A stretch of DNA of 47,217 nt from an uncultured Christensenella sp. Lineage in GTDB: Bacteria > Bacillota > Clostridia > Christensenellales > UBA1242. The number at the start of each line of letters is the position of its first letter. Position 1 is the first letter of the stretch. The position numbers were made by a program, and so were the translations under genes. The notes under the pieces were generated by a model, which saw only the letters and a program-made list of their open reading frames with translations, was not told the DNA's origin and ran no database searches. The stretch covers positions 1 through 47,217 of the forward strand of contig CAJJUK010000005.1 in assembly GCA_905195085.1 (NCBI GenBank). Reading direction: 5' to 3'. Of the stretch, positions 1 through 8,700 are shown piece by piece.

Positions 1-50
1 TGTTTTAAAAAAATAATCTAATGTGGTTTAATTACATAAAAGGAAATAGA

Positions 51-196
51 ATGGAAAAAGTAAAAGACTTAATTTTATATCAAGTTGCAACGGACAGGAA
101 TTATAAGGTTGGAGACAAAATTTATTTTGGCAAGACACTCAATTGGACGCCACTGAAAATTTTGATGAATTTTTGAAAAACTTAACCAACAATTAA
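51..196 (+). pseudogene. Broken small gene, possibly DUF2441-like remnant
   Basis: A good ribosome site (AAAAGGA at 37-43) precedes an ATG at 51. The reading frame runs 41 codons to a stop at 174-176. The N-terminal pattern LYQVATDRNYKVGDKIYFGK resembles the start of DUF2441-type proteins found on mobile elements. A second frame continues from about 146 with a plausible C-terminal tail (ATENFDEFLKNL) to a stop at 194-196, directly before a terminator. This looks like an internally deleted or frameshifted gene. The family assignment is from memory of the motif and is weak. Confidence 0.35.
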
Positions 197-208
197 TAAA
201 TCATATTT

Positions 209-241
209 AAAGCTTGGGACATTTATGCCCCAAGCTTTTTT
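209..241 (+). terminator. Rho-independent terminator
   Basis: A 10-base perfect stem (AAAGCTTGGG at 209-218 with CCCAAGCTTT at 229-238) around a 10-base loop runs into a T tract. It closes the broken gene at 51-196. Confidence 0.85.
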
Positions 242-250
242 CATAATTAC

Positions 251-279
251 TTGCTTTTATCGAACATTTGTTCTATAAT
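251..279 (+). promoter_or_regulatory. Promoter containing a LexA-type SOS box
   Basis: The -35 box TTGCTT (251-256) and the -10 box TATAAT (274-279) are separated by exactly 17 bases. The spacer contains GAAC-ATTT-GTTC at 262-273, preceded by C, which fits the Gram-positive LexA operator form CGAAC-N4-GTTCG except for the last base. A repressor bound here would block RNA polymerase. The promoter faces the zinc-ribbon gene at 369-557. DNA-damage control is an inference from the motif. Confidence 0.65.
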
Positions 280-368
280 TCTTGTGTTGATTAAATTTGT
301 GTTTATCTAAACCTGCCCCATTTAGATATAAAATCTAATCAATTAATATTTGCTTGGAGGCAATGTAT

Positions 369-557
369 ATGTTTGAAGATGAATTACGTTGCCCGCATTG
401 TCACAAACTGTTGGGCAAAGCTAGTGCTAGTGAAAAATCCATAGCTAAGGTTTCAAAAGTTGCACCGAAAACAAAGTCAGCTAAAATAGCGACATTTCAA
501 AACAAATGTCCAAAATGTGGAAATATAATCTATATTATTTTAGGATTTATAGATTAA
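369..557 (+). CDS. Small Com-like zinc-ribbon protein
   Basis: This 62-residue basic protein carries two CxxC pairs, RCPHCHK near residue 8 and KCPKCGN near residue 48, which can form one zinc ribbon. The stretch between them is rich in lysine, serine and alanine. I chose ATG at 369 because GGAGG at 356-360 lies 8 bases upstream; a TTG at 354 or an ATG at 363 would overlap or crowd that site. Com-like small zinc-ribbon proteins occur on phages and ICEs as regulators, but no function is known here. It stands alone between an SOS-type promoter and a terminator, so it may be made after DNA damage. Nucleic-acid binding is inferred. Confidence 0.7.
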   Translation: MFEDELRCPHCHKLLGKASASEKSIAKVSKVAPKTKSAKIATFQNKCPKCGNIIYIILGFID

Positions 558-565
558 ATTTTTCA

Positions 566-613
566 AAAAGAGGCCATAAGAGCCCAAATTGGTTGGGATT
601 ATGGTCTTTTTCT
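566..613 (+). terminator. Rho-independent terminator
   Basis: Nested stems CCATAA/TTATGG (574-579 with 599-604) and CCCAA/TTGGG (583-587 with 593-597), flanked by an A run and a T run, end the zinc-ribbon gene. The A and T runs on both sides could make it work in both directions. Confidence 0.75.
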
Positions 614-805
614 ATTTATAAAGACAAAATTCTGCAAAATAAGATAAATAATACAATGACATTAAAATCGAAAATTATGTAAAATCGTTATATAACTTTA
701 AGAATACCAAAGATAAATTAAATTTTTTGTCGGAGGTATATTATTGTTGATATACATTCTCGTATTATTAAACTATTTTCAGAATTTTATTAAATATTGG
801 TATTT
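614..805. other. AT-rich intergenic stretch
   Basis: No convincing gene is seen. A GGAGG at 732-736 is followed by TTG codons from about 744 that open a short hydrophobic frame (LLIYILVLLNYFQ...) running into the next terminator. It could be a tiny membrane peptide, but nothing else supports it. Confidence 0.3.
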
Positions 806-857
806 AAAAGGCCTAATCTCTGTTAGCGTTTTGCGCTGTTCGAGATTAGGCCTTTTT
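806..857 (+). terminator. Very strong rho-independent terminator
   Basis: A perfect 15-base stem (806-820 with 842-856) contains the core GGCCTAATCTC. Inside its loop sits a second hairpin, AGCG-TTTT-GCGCT. A T7 run follows. It insulates the regulator operon at 989 from upstream transcription. The A run at the other side may allow bidirectional use. Confidence 0.85.
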
Positions 858-908
858 TTACATAATAATCCCCCTTAAAAAACTAATAAATTTTTAAAAA
901 ATTTTTCC

Positions 909-946
909 CGCAGGGACAAATGGTGTCCCCGCGACATTGCTAAAAT
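909..946 (+). promoter_or_regulatory. Operator-like palindrome with -10 box
   Basis: An interrupted palindrome, GGGACA-AATGG-TGTCCC at 913-929, extends by three further pairs (CGC/GCG) past one mismatch to 909-933. It is strikingly GC-rich for this region. A TAAAAT -10 box lies at 941-946, so the palindrome covers the -35 position. It is a good candidate for autoregulation by the helix-turn-helix protein that starts at 989. A role as a DNA or RNA hairpin cannot be excluded. Confidence 0.5.
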
Positions 947-988
947 GTGCGTGTCAAAACAAAAAGATTAAAAGGAGGTGATAACGAT

Positions 989-1354
989 ATGGATTTGAAG
1001 AAATCTAGTATAACAGCAGATATTCTTAATATTTTATCGGACTGCAAAATTCATACTACACAAGAAATCGCTGATGAAATAGAAATATCTCAAAAGACTG
1101 TAAAAAGACATATTCAATCATTATCTTATCGTTATCCTATCCAAACTTTTTGTGGCGGCATAAACCGAGGTGGAGTGTATTTGCCTAAGAACTACATTTA
1201 TCAAGGACAAACTCTCACAAACGATGAACTGCAAATCATCGGCCGAGCTCTCAAACTTTTGCAGAAGTCTGAAAGCAATTGTGAAAATCAGTCCACGATT
1301 AGTTCTTTGTTAGAGAAATTTTCTCTGCCCGAAAATAAGGAGATTATTAAATGA
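989..1354 (+). CDS. Helix-turn-helix regulator of the ICE
   Basis: The protein has 121 residues. Residues 5-55 form a winged-helix/HTH_11-like domain with the recognition segment TTQEIADEIEISQKTVKRHI. This type also forms the N-terminal part of DeoR- and WYL-type regulators. The C-terminal half shows no effector domain that I recognise. The start at 989 is chosen because AAAGGAGG precedes it closely; the open frame extends upstream to 947 but would cross the promoter. The stop overlaps the start of the sigma-like gene (ATGA), so both are co-translated. It probably controls the ICE, perhaps through the palindrome at 909-933. That link is inferred. Confidence 0.7.
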   Translation: MDLKKSSITADILNILSDCKIHTTQEIADEIEISQKTVKRHIQSLSYRYPIQTFCGGINRGGVYLPKNYIYQGQTLTNDELQIIGRALKLLQKSESNCENQSTISSLLEKFSLPENKEIIK

Positions 1355-1851
1355 AAAACCAAAAAGATTTTGAACAAATAAGAGATGATAGTAAGAACCT
1401 TGTCACAATTGATTATTATGACAGAATTCACAAACAATGGATAAAGGTCGAAGTGACAAAAGAAGTTGCTAGATTTATGCAATCTGATACAAAAAAAACA
1501 CGAAGAAAACAAAACCAATATGACTTTTATAATATTCCATTGAGCAGCTTTGAAACAGAAGAAGATGATTATTGTTTTGATATAGAAGATGAAAATTCAG
1601 ACATTGAGAAAAAATATGATGAAAAAATCAAGCAAGACTTACAAGACATTAAAGAAGATTATGAAAGAACTATTATTGAAAATTCCTTATATATCCTTAC
1701 CCCAGAACAAAGAGAAGTTGTTGAAATGGTTTTCTATCAAAATATGACTTATAGGGAGATAGCAAAAGTTTTAAATATCTCAAAACAGTCCGTTTGCGAA
1801 AGATTAAAAAATGCTAAGCGAAAAATTAAAAATCATATAAAAAATGGCTAA
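1351..1851 (+). CDS. Sigma-70-family factor (region 4 type)
   Basis: The protein has 166 residues and its C-terminal 50 form a clear sigma region 4 helix-turn-helix: LTPEQREVVEMVF, then MTYREIAKVLNISKQSVCER. The N-terminal 110 residues are charged and acidic (EDDYCFDIEDENSD) and show no recognisable region 2. Proteins of this build are common on clostridial ICEs and are annotated as sigma-70-family factors or region-4 proteins. It lies directly upstream of the presumed transfer promoter region, so it may switch on the transfer operon, alone or with the upstream regulator. That role is inferred from position. Confidence 0.78.
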   Translation: MKNQKDFEQIRDDSKNLVTIDYYDRIHKQWIKVEVTKEVARFMQSDTKKTRRKQNQYDFYNIPLSSFETEEDDYCFDIEDENSDIEKKYDEKIKQDLQDIKEDYERTIIENSLYILTPEQREVVEMVFYQNMTYREIAKVLNISKQSVCERLKNAKRKIKNHIKNG

Positions 1852-1998
1852 ATTTAAAAAATTTTTAAACTTTTTTTGCAAAAACAGGCAAAAATACCCT
1901 GACGATTTGAGATTTTATGTCCTTATATAAGTAGAGGGGGGGGGTAAAAAGTTTTATGGATTTTCACAAAATTCAAATTTTTAAAAAAGGAGCTATAA
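1852..1998 (+). promoter_or_regulatory. Transfer operon leader, candidate oriT/promoter
   Basis: This 147-base gap separates the regulators from the relaxase operon, the usual place for an origin of transfer. It has A/T tracts, a direct repeat GCAAAAACAGGCAAAAA, a -10-like TATATA at 1924-1929 without a clear -35, and a run of nine G at 1936-1944 close to the expected transcription start. AAAGGAG at 1986-1992 serves the gene at 1999. No nic site could be assigned by eye. Confidence 0.4.
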
Positions 1999-2436
1999 AT
2001 GCAGGAACAATACACAATTAGAGTTTACAATTCAAAAGATGTTGAAAGAATTGAAAAGCTTTTCAAAAAATGTCAAGACAAATATAGAACCAAAAATCCA
2101 TTTCTAGTAGATTGCATTATGCGAGGTATGGAAGATATTGAAAAAGAATTTTTCGGAGTAAGAAAAATTGAAACACTAACCGAAATCTACAATGAAATCG
2201 AAAAGACTTTAAAGAAACTTGATGAACTTATTAAGATGAGTAGAAAAAATGCAAATGAAAATTTGTCATATTTAAGAGTAATAAGTAAGTTGCTTTCGAG
2301 TAATTACAATATGCTTATTGGACTTTCAACCGACTGCCCTAAACAAAAAGAATATATTGAAGCAGGTTTATATGATGATTTGCCGGAACGATTGAGTGTA
2401 ATTCTTGAAGAACTGCTTAAAACATTCTTGAAATGA
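1999..2436 (+). CDS. Putative relaxosome accessory protein
   Basis: The protein has 145 residues. It is mostly helical by composition, with a short N-terminal beta-like segment (QYTIRVYNSKDVERIEKLFKK), then lysine- and glutamate-rich heptads around residues 58-80 (EIYNEIEKTLKKLDELIK) that suggest a coiled coil. It starts 7 bases after AAAAAAGGAG and overlaps the relaxase start by 4 bases. Small proteins placed this way upstream of a relaxase usually help it bind oriT (MobC-like) or set plasmid specificity. I see no ribbon-helix-helix signature strong enough to name a family, so the function rests on position. Confidence 0.5.
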   Translation: MQEQYTIRVYNSKDVERIEKLFKKCQDKYRTKNPFLVDCIMRGMEDIEKEFFGVRKIETLTEIYNEIEKTLKKLDELIKMSRKNANENLSYLRVISKLLSSNYNMLIGLSTDCPKQKEYIEAGLYDDLPERLSVILEELLKTFLK

Positions 2437-3629
2437 CTGTTCCAAATGTGAACTTTTTTGTAGACTATGTTGATAATATAACAAACAAATATCAGTCCCC
2501 CAGATATCACGAAGATTTATATGAAAAACGTCTATTTTACAGTTGCAAACAAGATTTTGACCATGTTGGCTATGTTCTCAAAGGAAGTAAAGAAAAATTA
2601 GACTATGTTTCTTATTCTGGAAATAATGAAAAAAGTCATGGATTATTTAATCAAAATGGACTTTTAAATATTGACGAAATAAAAAAATTACGAAACCAAT
2701 TAAGACAAACAAAAAGTGTAATTTGGCACGGTGTAATTTCATTTGAAGAAGATTTTGGAAACACTTATTGTGATACAACCGAAAAAGCTCAAATGCTTAT
2801 GAAATACGAATTTCCAAGATTTTTTAAAAATGCTGGATTAGACCCCAACAACATTATTTGGTTTGCCGGTTTGCACGAAAATACTGATAACAAACATATT
2901 CACTTTTCTTTTTTTGAAAAACAACCTATGAGATATAGACAAAATGGAAAAAGAAAACAATTCTCTGACGGTATGATAAATGTTGAAGCTATAAGAAAAG
3001 CAAAACTGTCAATAGAAATGAAATTGTTAGACATCTCAAAAGATGTTGTGTCAACTCGTAATTTAATAACAAAAAAGTTTAAACAAACAGAAGCAGGAAT
3101 TTTTATGAAATATATTAAAGAACTTATGGCTATTTTACCCCTTTCTGGTCGACTTTCTTATGAAAGTGAAAATATAGAACCTTACAAACAAAAAATAGAT
3201 AATGTAATCAATGCCCTTATTGTTTCAAGCTCATCTCTAAACAAGAAGATAAATGATTATGACACAATTTTGGCGGAACGTGATGAAGAAATAAAAAAAA
3301 TCTACAAAAGATTAAAATTAGACCCCACTGATAAACTAATGCGTGAAAAATATATGAAAGACCTTTATCGAAGGCTTGGTAATGTGGTTTTGAAAGTTGT
3401 GAAAGATATTAGAACCGAACAAGACAAATTAAATTATAACACAAAAAGAAAGTCCCTTAAAAAACGTCTTGAAAAAGCTAAACGAAGGGCACTTTTTAAA
3501 AACTGTGAAAGGTTAAACGATTTAGCGACAAAAGAAGTAATTATTGCTTTTGAAGAATTTTTACACAAACTCGATGAAGCAAATTATAAACGTTTACAAG
3601 AGGAAGGTGTTTTTGATGAAGATAATTAA
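2433..3629 (+). CDS. Relaxase, MobP/MobL type
   Basis: The protein has 398 residues. The signature is the histidine cluster HENTDNKHIH at residues 148-157, the metal-binding motif III of relaxases, preceded by WHGVISFEEDFGN (98-110), typical of the MobP/MobL branch. A tyrosine for strand transfer is expected in the N-terminal third; Y12, Y20, Y25, Y30 and Y36 are candidates. The C-terminal third (270-398) is highly basic and helical. It nicks the ICE at oriT and pilots the single strand into the recipient. The gene overlaps its neighbours on both sides (4 and 14 bases), showing tight co-translation with the accessory protein and coupling ATPase. The family is confident; the catalytic tyrosine is not assigned. 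Confidence 0.88.
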   Translation: MTVPNVNFFVDYVDNITNKYQSPRYHEDLYEKRLFYSCKQDFDHVGYVLKGSKEKLDYVSYSGNNEKSHGLFNQNGLLNIDEIKKLRNQLRQTKSVIWHGVISFEEDFGNTYCDTTEKAQMLMKYEFPRFFKNAGLDPNNIIWFAGLHENTDNKHIHFSFFEKQPMRYRQNGKRKQFSDGMINVEAIRKAKLSIEMKLLDISKDVVSTRNLITKKFKQTEAGIFMKYIKELMAILPLSGRLSYESENIEPYKQKIDNVINALIVSSSSLNKKINDYDTILAERDEEIKKIYKRLKLDPTDKLMREKYMKDLYRRLGNVVLKVVKDIRTEQDKLNYNTKRKSLKKRLEKAKRRALFKNCERLNDLATKEVIIAFEEFLHKLDEANYKRLQEEGVFDEDN

Positions 3630-5781
3630 ACGTTCCCTTATATTATTTATTATACTAGTTTTCTGTTTTAGTGTAGGTTATTTTATTAATTTGTTTGTAA
3701 GTAATGATTTCGTTTTTGATTTTACAATATCAAAAGACATCTTACTCTCATACAAAACATATCTTTACACTTTTGAAGTATTTGCAATAATCGGGCTTGT
3801 TTTTGCTTTTGTTTGGTATAAGAAGCTAGGTAAAAATCCAAAGAAACTTATGTCAACAACAGAAAAAGATATTATTTACACAGGACTTGAACAAGCACAT
3901 TTTCAAACCGATGAAGAAATTAAAAATAATTTCAAGACCGTATCTTACACATTGCTTCCTAAAACCGATATTGAAGGCATACCTATAAAGGCCGAAGAAA
4001 TCAAAAAAGATTTCTTAATCACTTTTGCAAAACCCGCCCACACACTTATCATTGGAACAACTGGTTCTGGTAAAACAACCACCTTTATCAACCCCACAAT
4101 TCAAGTCCTTTCAAATACACGGACCCAACCTAGTATGTTAATATCGGACCCCAAAGGTGAACTTTATTCATTACACGCAAAAAGTTTATTGAAACGAGGC
4201 TATGATGTTAAAGTTTTAGATTTAAGAAATCCATATTGTTCTATTCGTTGGAATCCGCTTGAAAAACCTTTCGAGATGTATCAAGAGATGTTGTCACTTG
4301 ATGAAAAAGTCAGAGTGAATGAAGAAGAAGGATATTATGTTTTTGAAGATAAAATCTACTATAACCAAGATGAACTTAAATCAATTATACAGTCCAAAAA
4401 ACAAGAATTGTTTGATGAAGTATATGAGGATTTAAACGACATTTGCTCTGTTCTTTGCCCTATCAAAAACAAAAGCGAACCTATATGGGAAAGCGGTGCT
4501 AAAAACTTTATTTTAGCAATAACTCTGGCTATGCTCGAAGATAGCGAAAATCCAGAACTTGGAATGACAAAAGAAAAATTTAATTTTTACAACATTATGA
4601 AAATTGCAACTAACACCCAAAATGATTGTGATGACTTAATTGAGTATTTTAAACATCGAAGTCCAATCTCAAAATGTGTTAGTTTGTCTAAACAAGTTCT
4701 TGACGCAAGTGACAAAACAAGAGGCTCCTATCTTTCAACGGTATTTGACAAACTTTCAATGTTTAGTGATATGAGTATTTGCTCACTAACATCTGCAAAT
4801 GAAATAAATTTTGCTGACATTTCAACAAAACCTACTGCACTTTTCTTGCAAATTCCAGATGAAAAAGAAACTAGGCATACACTTGCTGCTATGGTTATTC
4901 TGCAAGCATATAAAGCTCTTGTTGCAAAAGCTAACACTTACCCTGACCTTTCATTGCCAAGAAGTGTGTATTTCTTGCTTGATGAATTTGGAAATTTACC
5001 ACAAGTCCACAAACTCGAACAGATGATTACAGTAGGACGTAGTCGAAAAATTTGGCTTGCTTTGGTGGTTCAATCATACGCCCAACTTGCCAAAGTATAT
5101 GACGAGAAGTCCGCTGACATCATTAAATCGAACTGCAATATACAAATTTTCATTGGAACAACAGACCAAAAGACAATTGAAGAATTTTCAAAGAAGTGTG
5201 GGAATTACTCGATAATTCAAAAGAATGTTAGTTTTTCTTCATCAAATGACGGTGTTGGAAGTTCTGTATCCGTAAAGGAAAGACCTTTAATTTATCCAAC
5301 AGAACTTGCTCAATTAAATAATAATCAAGATATGGGAAATGCAATTGTTTCAATATTTGGATATGCCCCAATAAAAAGTAAATTTACACCAAGTTTTAAA
5401 AGCAAATTTTTTGTGCTTGAAAAGACAAATCAATTACTTTCTGCCGGAAAGTATTTTAATGAAGAAAAAGTTTTCTATGATATGTTGAAAAGAAATGAGA
5501 GTTTTAACAAGAGAAATAGAAAAGTTGCAAATAAACAAGAAGTAGAAGATTTTATTAAAATTTTAAATATAAAGATTGAAAAAACTGATTTTGAAAGTTT
5601 AAATTGTTTTGAATTAAAAATGCAAATGTTAACCGCACTTGAAAATAGAAATTTTAGAGAACTTTCACAACAAATGGAAAGCTTATTCTTTATTGCAAAA
5701 CAAAACGGAAATGAAAATTTACAAGAAATAGTAGAGCTTAAAATTACAATTGAACAATTAATAAGGCTGGTGAGAACATGA
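3616..5781 (+). CDS. VirD4/TraG-type coupling ATPase
   Basis: The protein has 721 residues. Two membrane segments lie at the N-terminus (about 6-26 and 50-68). Walker A is GTTGSGKT at 147-154, and Walker B is FLLDEFGN around 453-460, followed by the VirD4-like VGRSRKIWLALVVQS. It links the relaxosome to the secretion channel and powers DNA transfer at the membrane. The start at 3616 follows GAGGAAGG at the right distance; the frame is open further upstream within the relaxase gene, but that extension lacks a ribosome site. It overlaps the relaxase by 14 bases and the surface protein by 4. Length and motifs are normal for the family. Confidence 0.93.
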   Translation: MKIIKRSLILFIILVFCFSVGYFINLFVSNDFVFDFTISKDILLSYKTYLYTFEVFAIIGLVFAFVWYKKLGKNPKKLMSTTEKDIIYTGLEQAHFQTDEEIKNNFKTVSYTLLPKTDIEGIPIKAEEIKKDFLITFAKPAHTLIIGTTGSGKTTTFINPTIQVLSNTRTQPSMLISDPKGELYSLHAKSLLKRGYDVKVLDLRNPYCSIRWNPLEKPFEMYQEMLSLDEKVRVNEEEGYYVFEDKIYYNQDELKSIIQSKKQELFDEVYEDLNDICSVLCPIKNKSEPIWESGAKNFILAITLAMLEDSENPELGMTKEKFNFYNIMKIATNTQNDCDDLIEYFKHRSPISKCVSLSKQVLDASDKTRGSYLSTVFDKLSMFSDMSICSLTSANEINFADISTKPTALFLQIPDEKETRHTLAAMVILQAYKALVAKANTYPDLSLPRSVYFLLDEFGNLPQVHKLEQMITVGRSRKIWLALVVQSYAQLAKVYDEKSADIIKSNCNIQIFIGTTDQKTIEEFSKKCGNYSIIQKNVSFSSSNDGVGSSVSVKERPLIYPTELAQLNNNQDMGNAIVSIFGYAPIKSKFTPSFKSKFFVLEKTNQLLSAGKYFNEEKVFYDMLKRNESFNKRNRKVANKQEVEDFIKILNIKIEKTDFESLNCFELKMQMLTALENRNFRELSQQMESLFFIAKQNGNENLQEIVELKITIEQLIRLVRT

Positions 5782-8700
5782 CAAAAGTTTTAAAAAATAT
5801 CTCATTTGTCCTACTCTTTGCAATTTGTTTATTCCCTTATCTACTTGTATTAACTGGTCACGCTACAATAAGTCATATTGGCGGAAATTCTACAATGGGT
5901 GTGATAATAGGCCCTATTGTCGGACTAGATGACCCTTTAAACCCCGGTGTCACATTAGACCCTGTTATAACTAGTGATTATTCAAATTCTAATTTAAAAA
6001 AGGATAATCCTTATGCAAGTGGTGCTTTAAGAGCATATAAAAACATTGGAGTTTATAATGTTGTTAGAGATAGTGGAAGTTGGAATGGCTTTAAATATGC
6101 TTCATACATTAGATATTTTAGAATTTATCGCACTGATGGTCGTTATATTTACGATGATGATGGAATAATTGATGTTTCTTCTAATAAAGATGAACTTGCT
6201 GATGAAATTGTGAATTATCCATGTTATATAAGTTCGACAGAAACAAAATTACCAATTAAATCTGGCGCCGGCTTTTTGTGGACCGACCAACAAGCAAAAT
6301 TCAAAAGTGGTGGAGAACTTGCAGTGACATTTTATTATGCAAATTCATCTGGTGGAAGTATGGCCTATGTTTACGATATGCCAGAAAATCCAAGCGATAG
6401 AACAAAAAAACTAACAACCATAATGTATGAAAATGCAAATGGTGGCCCTGCAAAAAGTTATGATTATTTTGCTGTTTCAATTGACGCCACTGGCCAATAC
6501 AAAAACACATTTTGGGGAAATACTGGTGGAGATGTAAGTGTAGAAACAAATCTTACAAACTATATAGCAATTGCTGAAAGAGATTGGTCAAATGAACTTA
6601 CAACAAACGATTATGTAGGAACAGGAATGTATAAAGGATATACTGCCTATTATTCGCCAGAAGCATTTACAGTTGTCGCCCGCAATCTAAATAACTTGTT
6701 AAAAGTTAACGATGTTGAAGTCACTCCACAATATGGAACAACTGTTGTGCCATATAAAGATGGACATCACATTGAAATTACCGATGAAGGTGTGACAAAA
6801 GTTCAAATTGAACGTGACGCAGAAGGAAGATACACAACATACTATTGTTTTGTGGACACTACCTTACCTGACCTTTCTTATACCTATCATAACGAAAATG
6901 CAATTGAAAAACGCCAAGTTGGAAATATTTACACCAACTCTAATGGTTCAAAATCTCAAACAGTTTATGAAGGTATATTTAAGGACCAAGTCCAAGTGAA
7001 CTTTGACTATGATGAAGATATTGAAAGTCCTGAAACTGCCACATGCACTTACAATGGCGAAACTTTTGAAATCACAAACGGAACTTGGTTTAATGACGAA
7101 GGTGAATATACAATAACAATAACCGACCTTGCTGGAAATACCACAATATCAAAATTTACAATCGACAAATCGGCACCTAATTACAATCTTGACCGTTTGC
7201 AAAATGACACAAGTTATAAGATTACAAAATGGTATTTGACCAATATTCCAAATGGTTATTCTGGGTATGGCTCATATTCCTTTAAAGAACAAGCAGACGC
7301 TTTTAGTTTTGCTTGTGAAATTGAAAAACAAAACAAAGTGACAGAATATTATCTTGACAATGTTGATGACTTTATAGACACACACCTTGTTGCAAGTGGA
7401 AACACCATTCAAGTTGGTCCATATTGGTTTTACAAATCACGAGAAAATCCGGACTTATATGTTTACTATTTTGATGAAAACTCTTTAAATGAAGTCATTG
7501 AGTATTATGCGCAAGATTTTGTTTCGGACGAGCAAATTTATCGTTTAAATTCATTTATCTATCCAAACAATTATGGAAATTATATTGATGAGAGTGTTTA
7601 TGACAATATCATAGTAAAAAATGGCATTGAAGCTTATATTGTCAACAATTTCACTTTTAGATATGTCGATGATGTAGAAGCAAGTCAAATCTTCTATGAT
7701 TATGCAGAAGATGACAAAGAAAATTGGATTGAATTTCAATTTGATAAATCTTTTGCAAGTCAAGTAAATGCACACGGACTTTACAAAATCAAAGAAGTGG
7801 ATTTTGTAGGAAACGAAATAACTTACTATGTGTTTTATGACAACCAAGCACCAATGCTTGATATTCAAGTGAAGGTATATGGGAATGACAAAACTTTCAC
7901 ACAAACAATATCGGTGAACGACATACCAAATAATGGTGAACTTATTTTGTATTATGAAGATTTTGATATTCTCAACATAATTGAAGATGATAAGTGGTAT
8001 GTTCTTGAAGTGCGTTGCCCTGACGGAACGACAAAAAGATATACTTATCTTGATGACTTACCTGACTTTTCATCGCTTGGCTCTGGCGAGTTTAATATCA
8101 CTGTTGGCGACAGATTAAACAACCAATTTGAGTTTACACTTTTCTTACTCGGCGAAGCAGCAAAAGCAAACTTTCAACTTATAAATGCAGAAACACAATT
8201 GCAAGTCAAAATCACTACTGGTGAAGAATATAATACTTTGACAGATTTAAAAATTTACCGAAATGGTGTGCTTTTAAATAGTGATTTAGGATATGACGAA
8301 TATCCTGATGACGAGAGTAATAGTTTAATTTTTATCAATAAAGACACTTTGCAATATATTTTCAACAAAGGTGGAATTTATGTAGTTGAAATTAGTGATA
8401 ATTTTAACAGAGTTTTAACCTATGAATTTAAGTTTGAAAAAGAATTGCCTACTGGAATTCTTGTCGGTGTTGAACACAATGGAAGAACAAAAAATGATGT
8501 ATCTTTCATCTATGACAATAGTAAATATTTTGCTGTCGCCTATGAAGATGAATTAAGCAAAACATTTGATAGCACCATTGATGACAATCAAACAACATTG
8601 TATTTCAGTGCACAAGAAGAAAGTGAACATAAATACACAATCTACCTTTATGATAAAACTGACAACGAAAACTACAATGTTTACTCTTTTACAATTAAGA

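Noticed and set aside
354..368. TTG start at 354 for the zinc-ribbon gene
   Set aside because: The codon overlaps the GGAGG ribosome site; ATG 369 has the right spacing.
744..877. Short hydrophobic frame as a type I toxin
   Set aside because: It reads through the strong terminator stem and no antisense RNA promoter could be pointed out.
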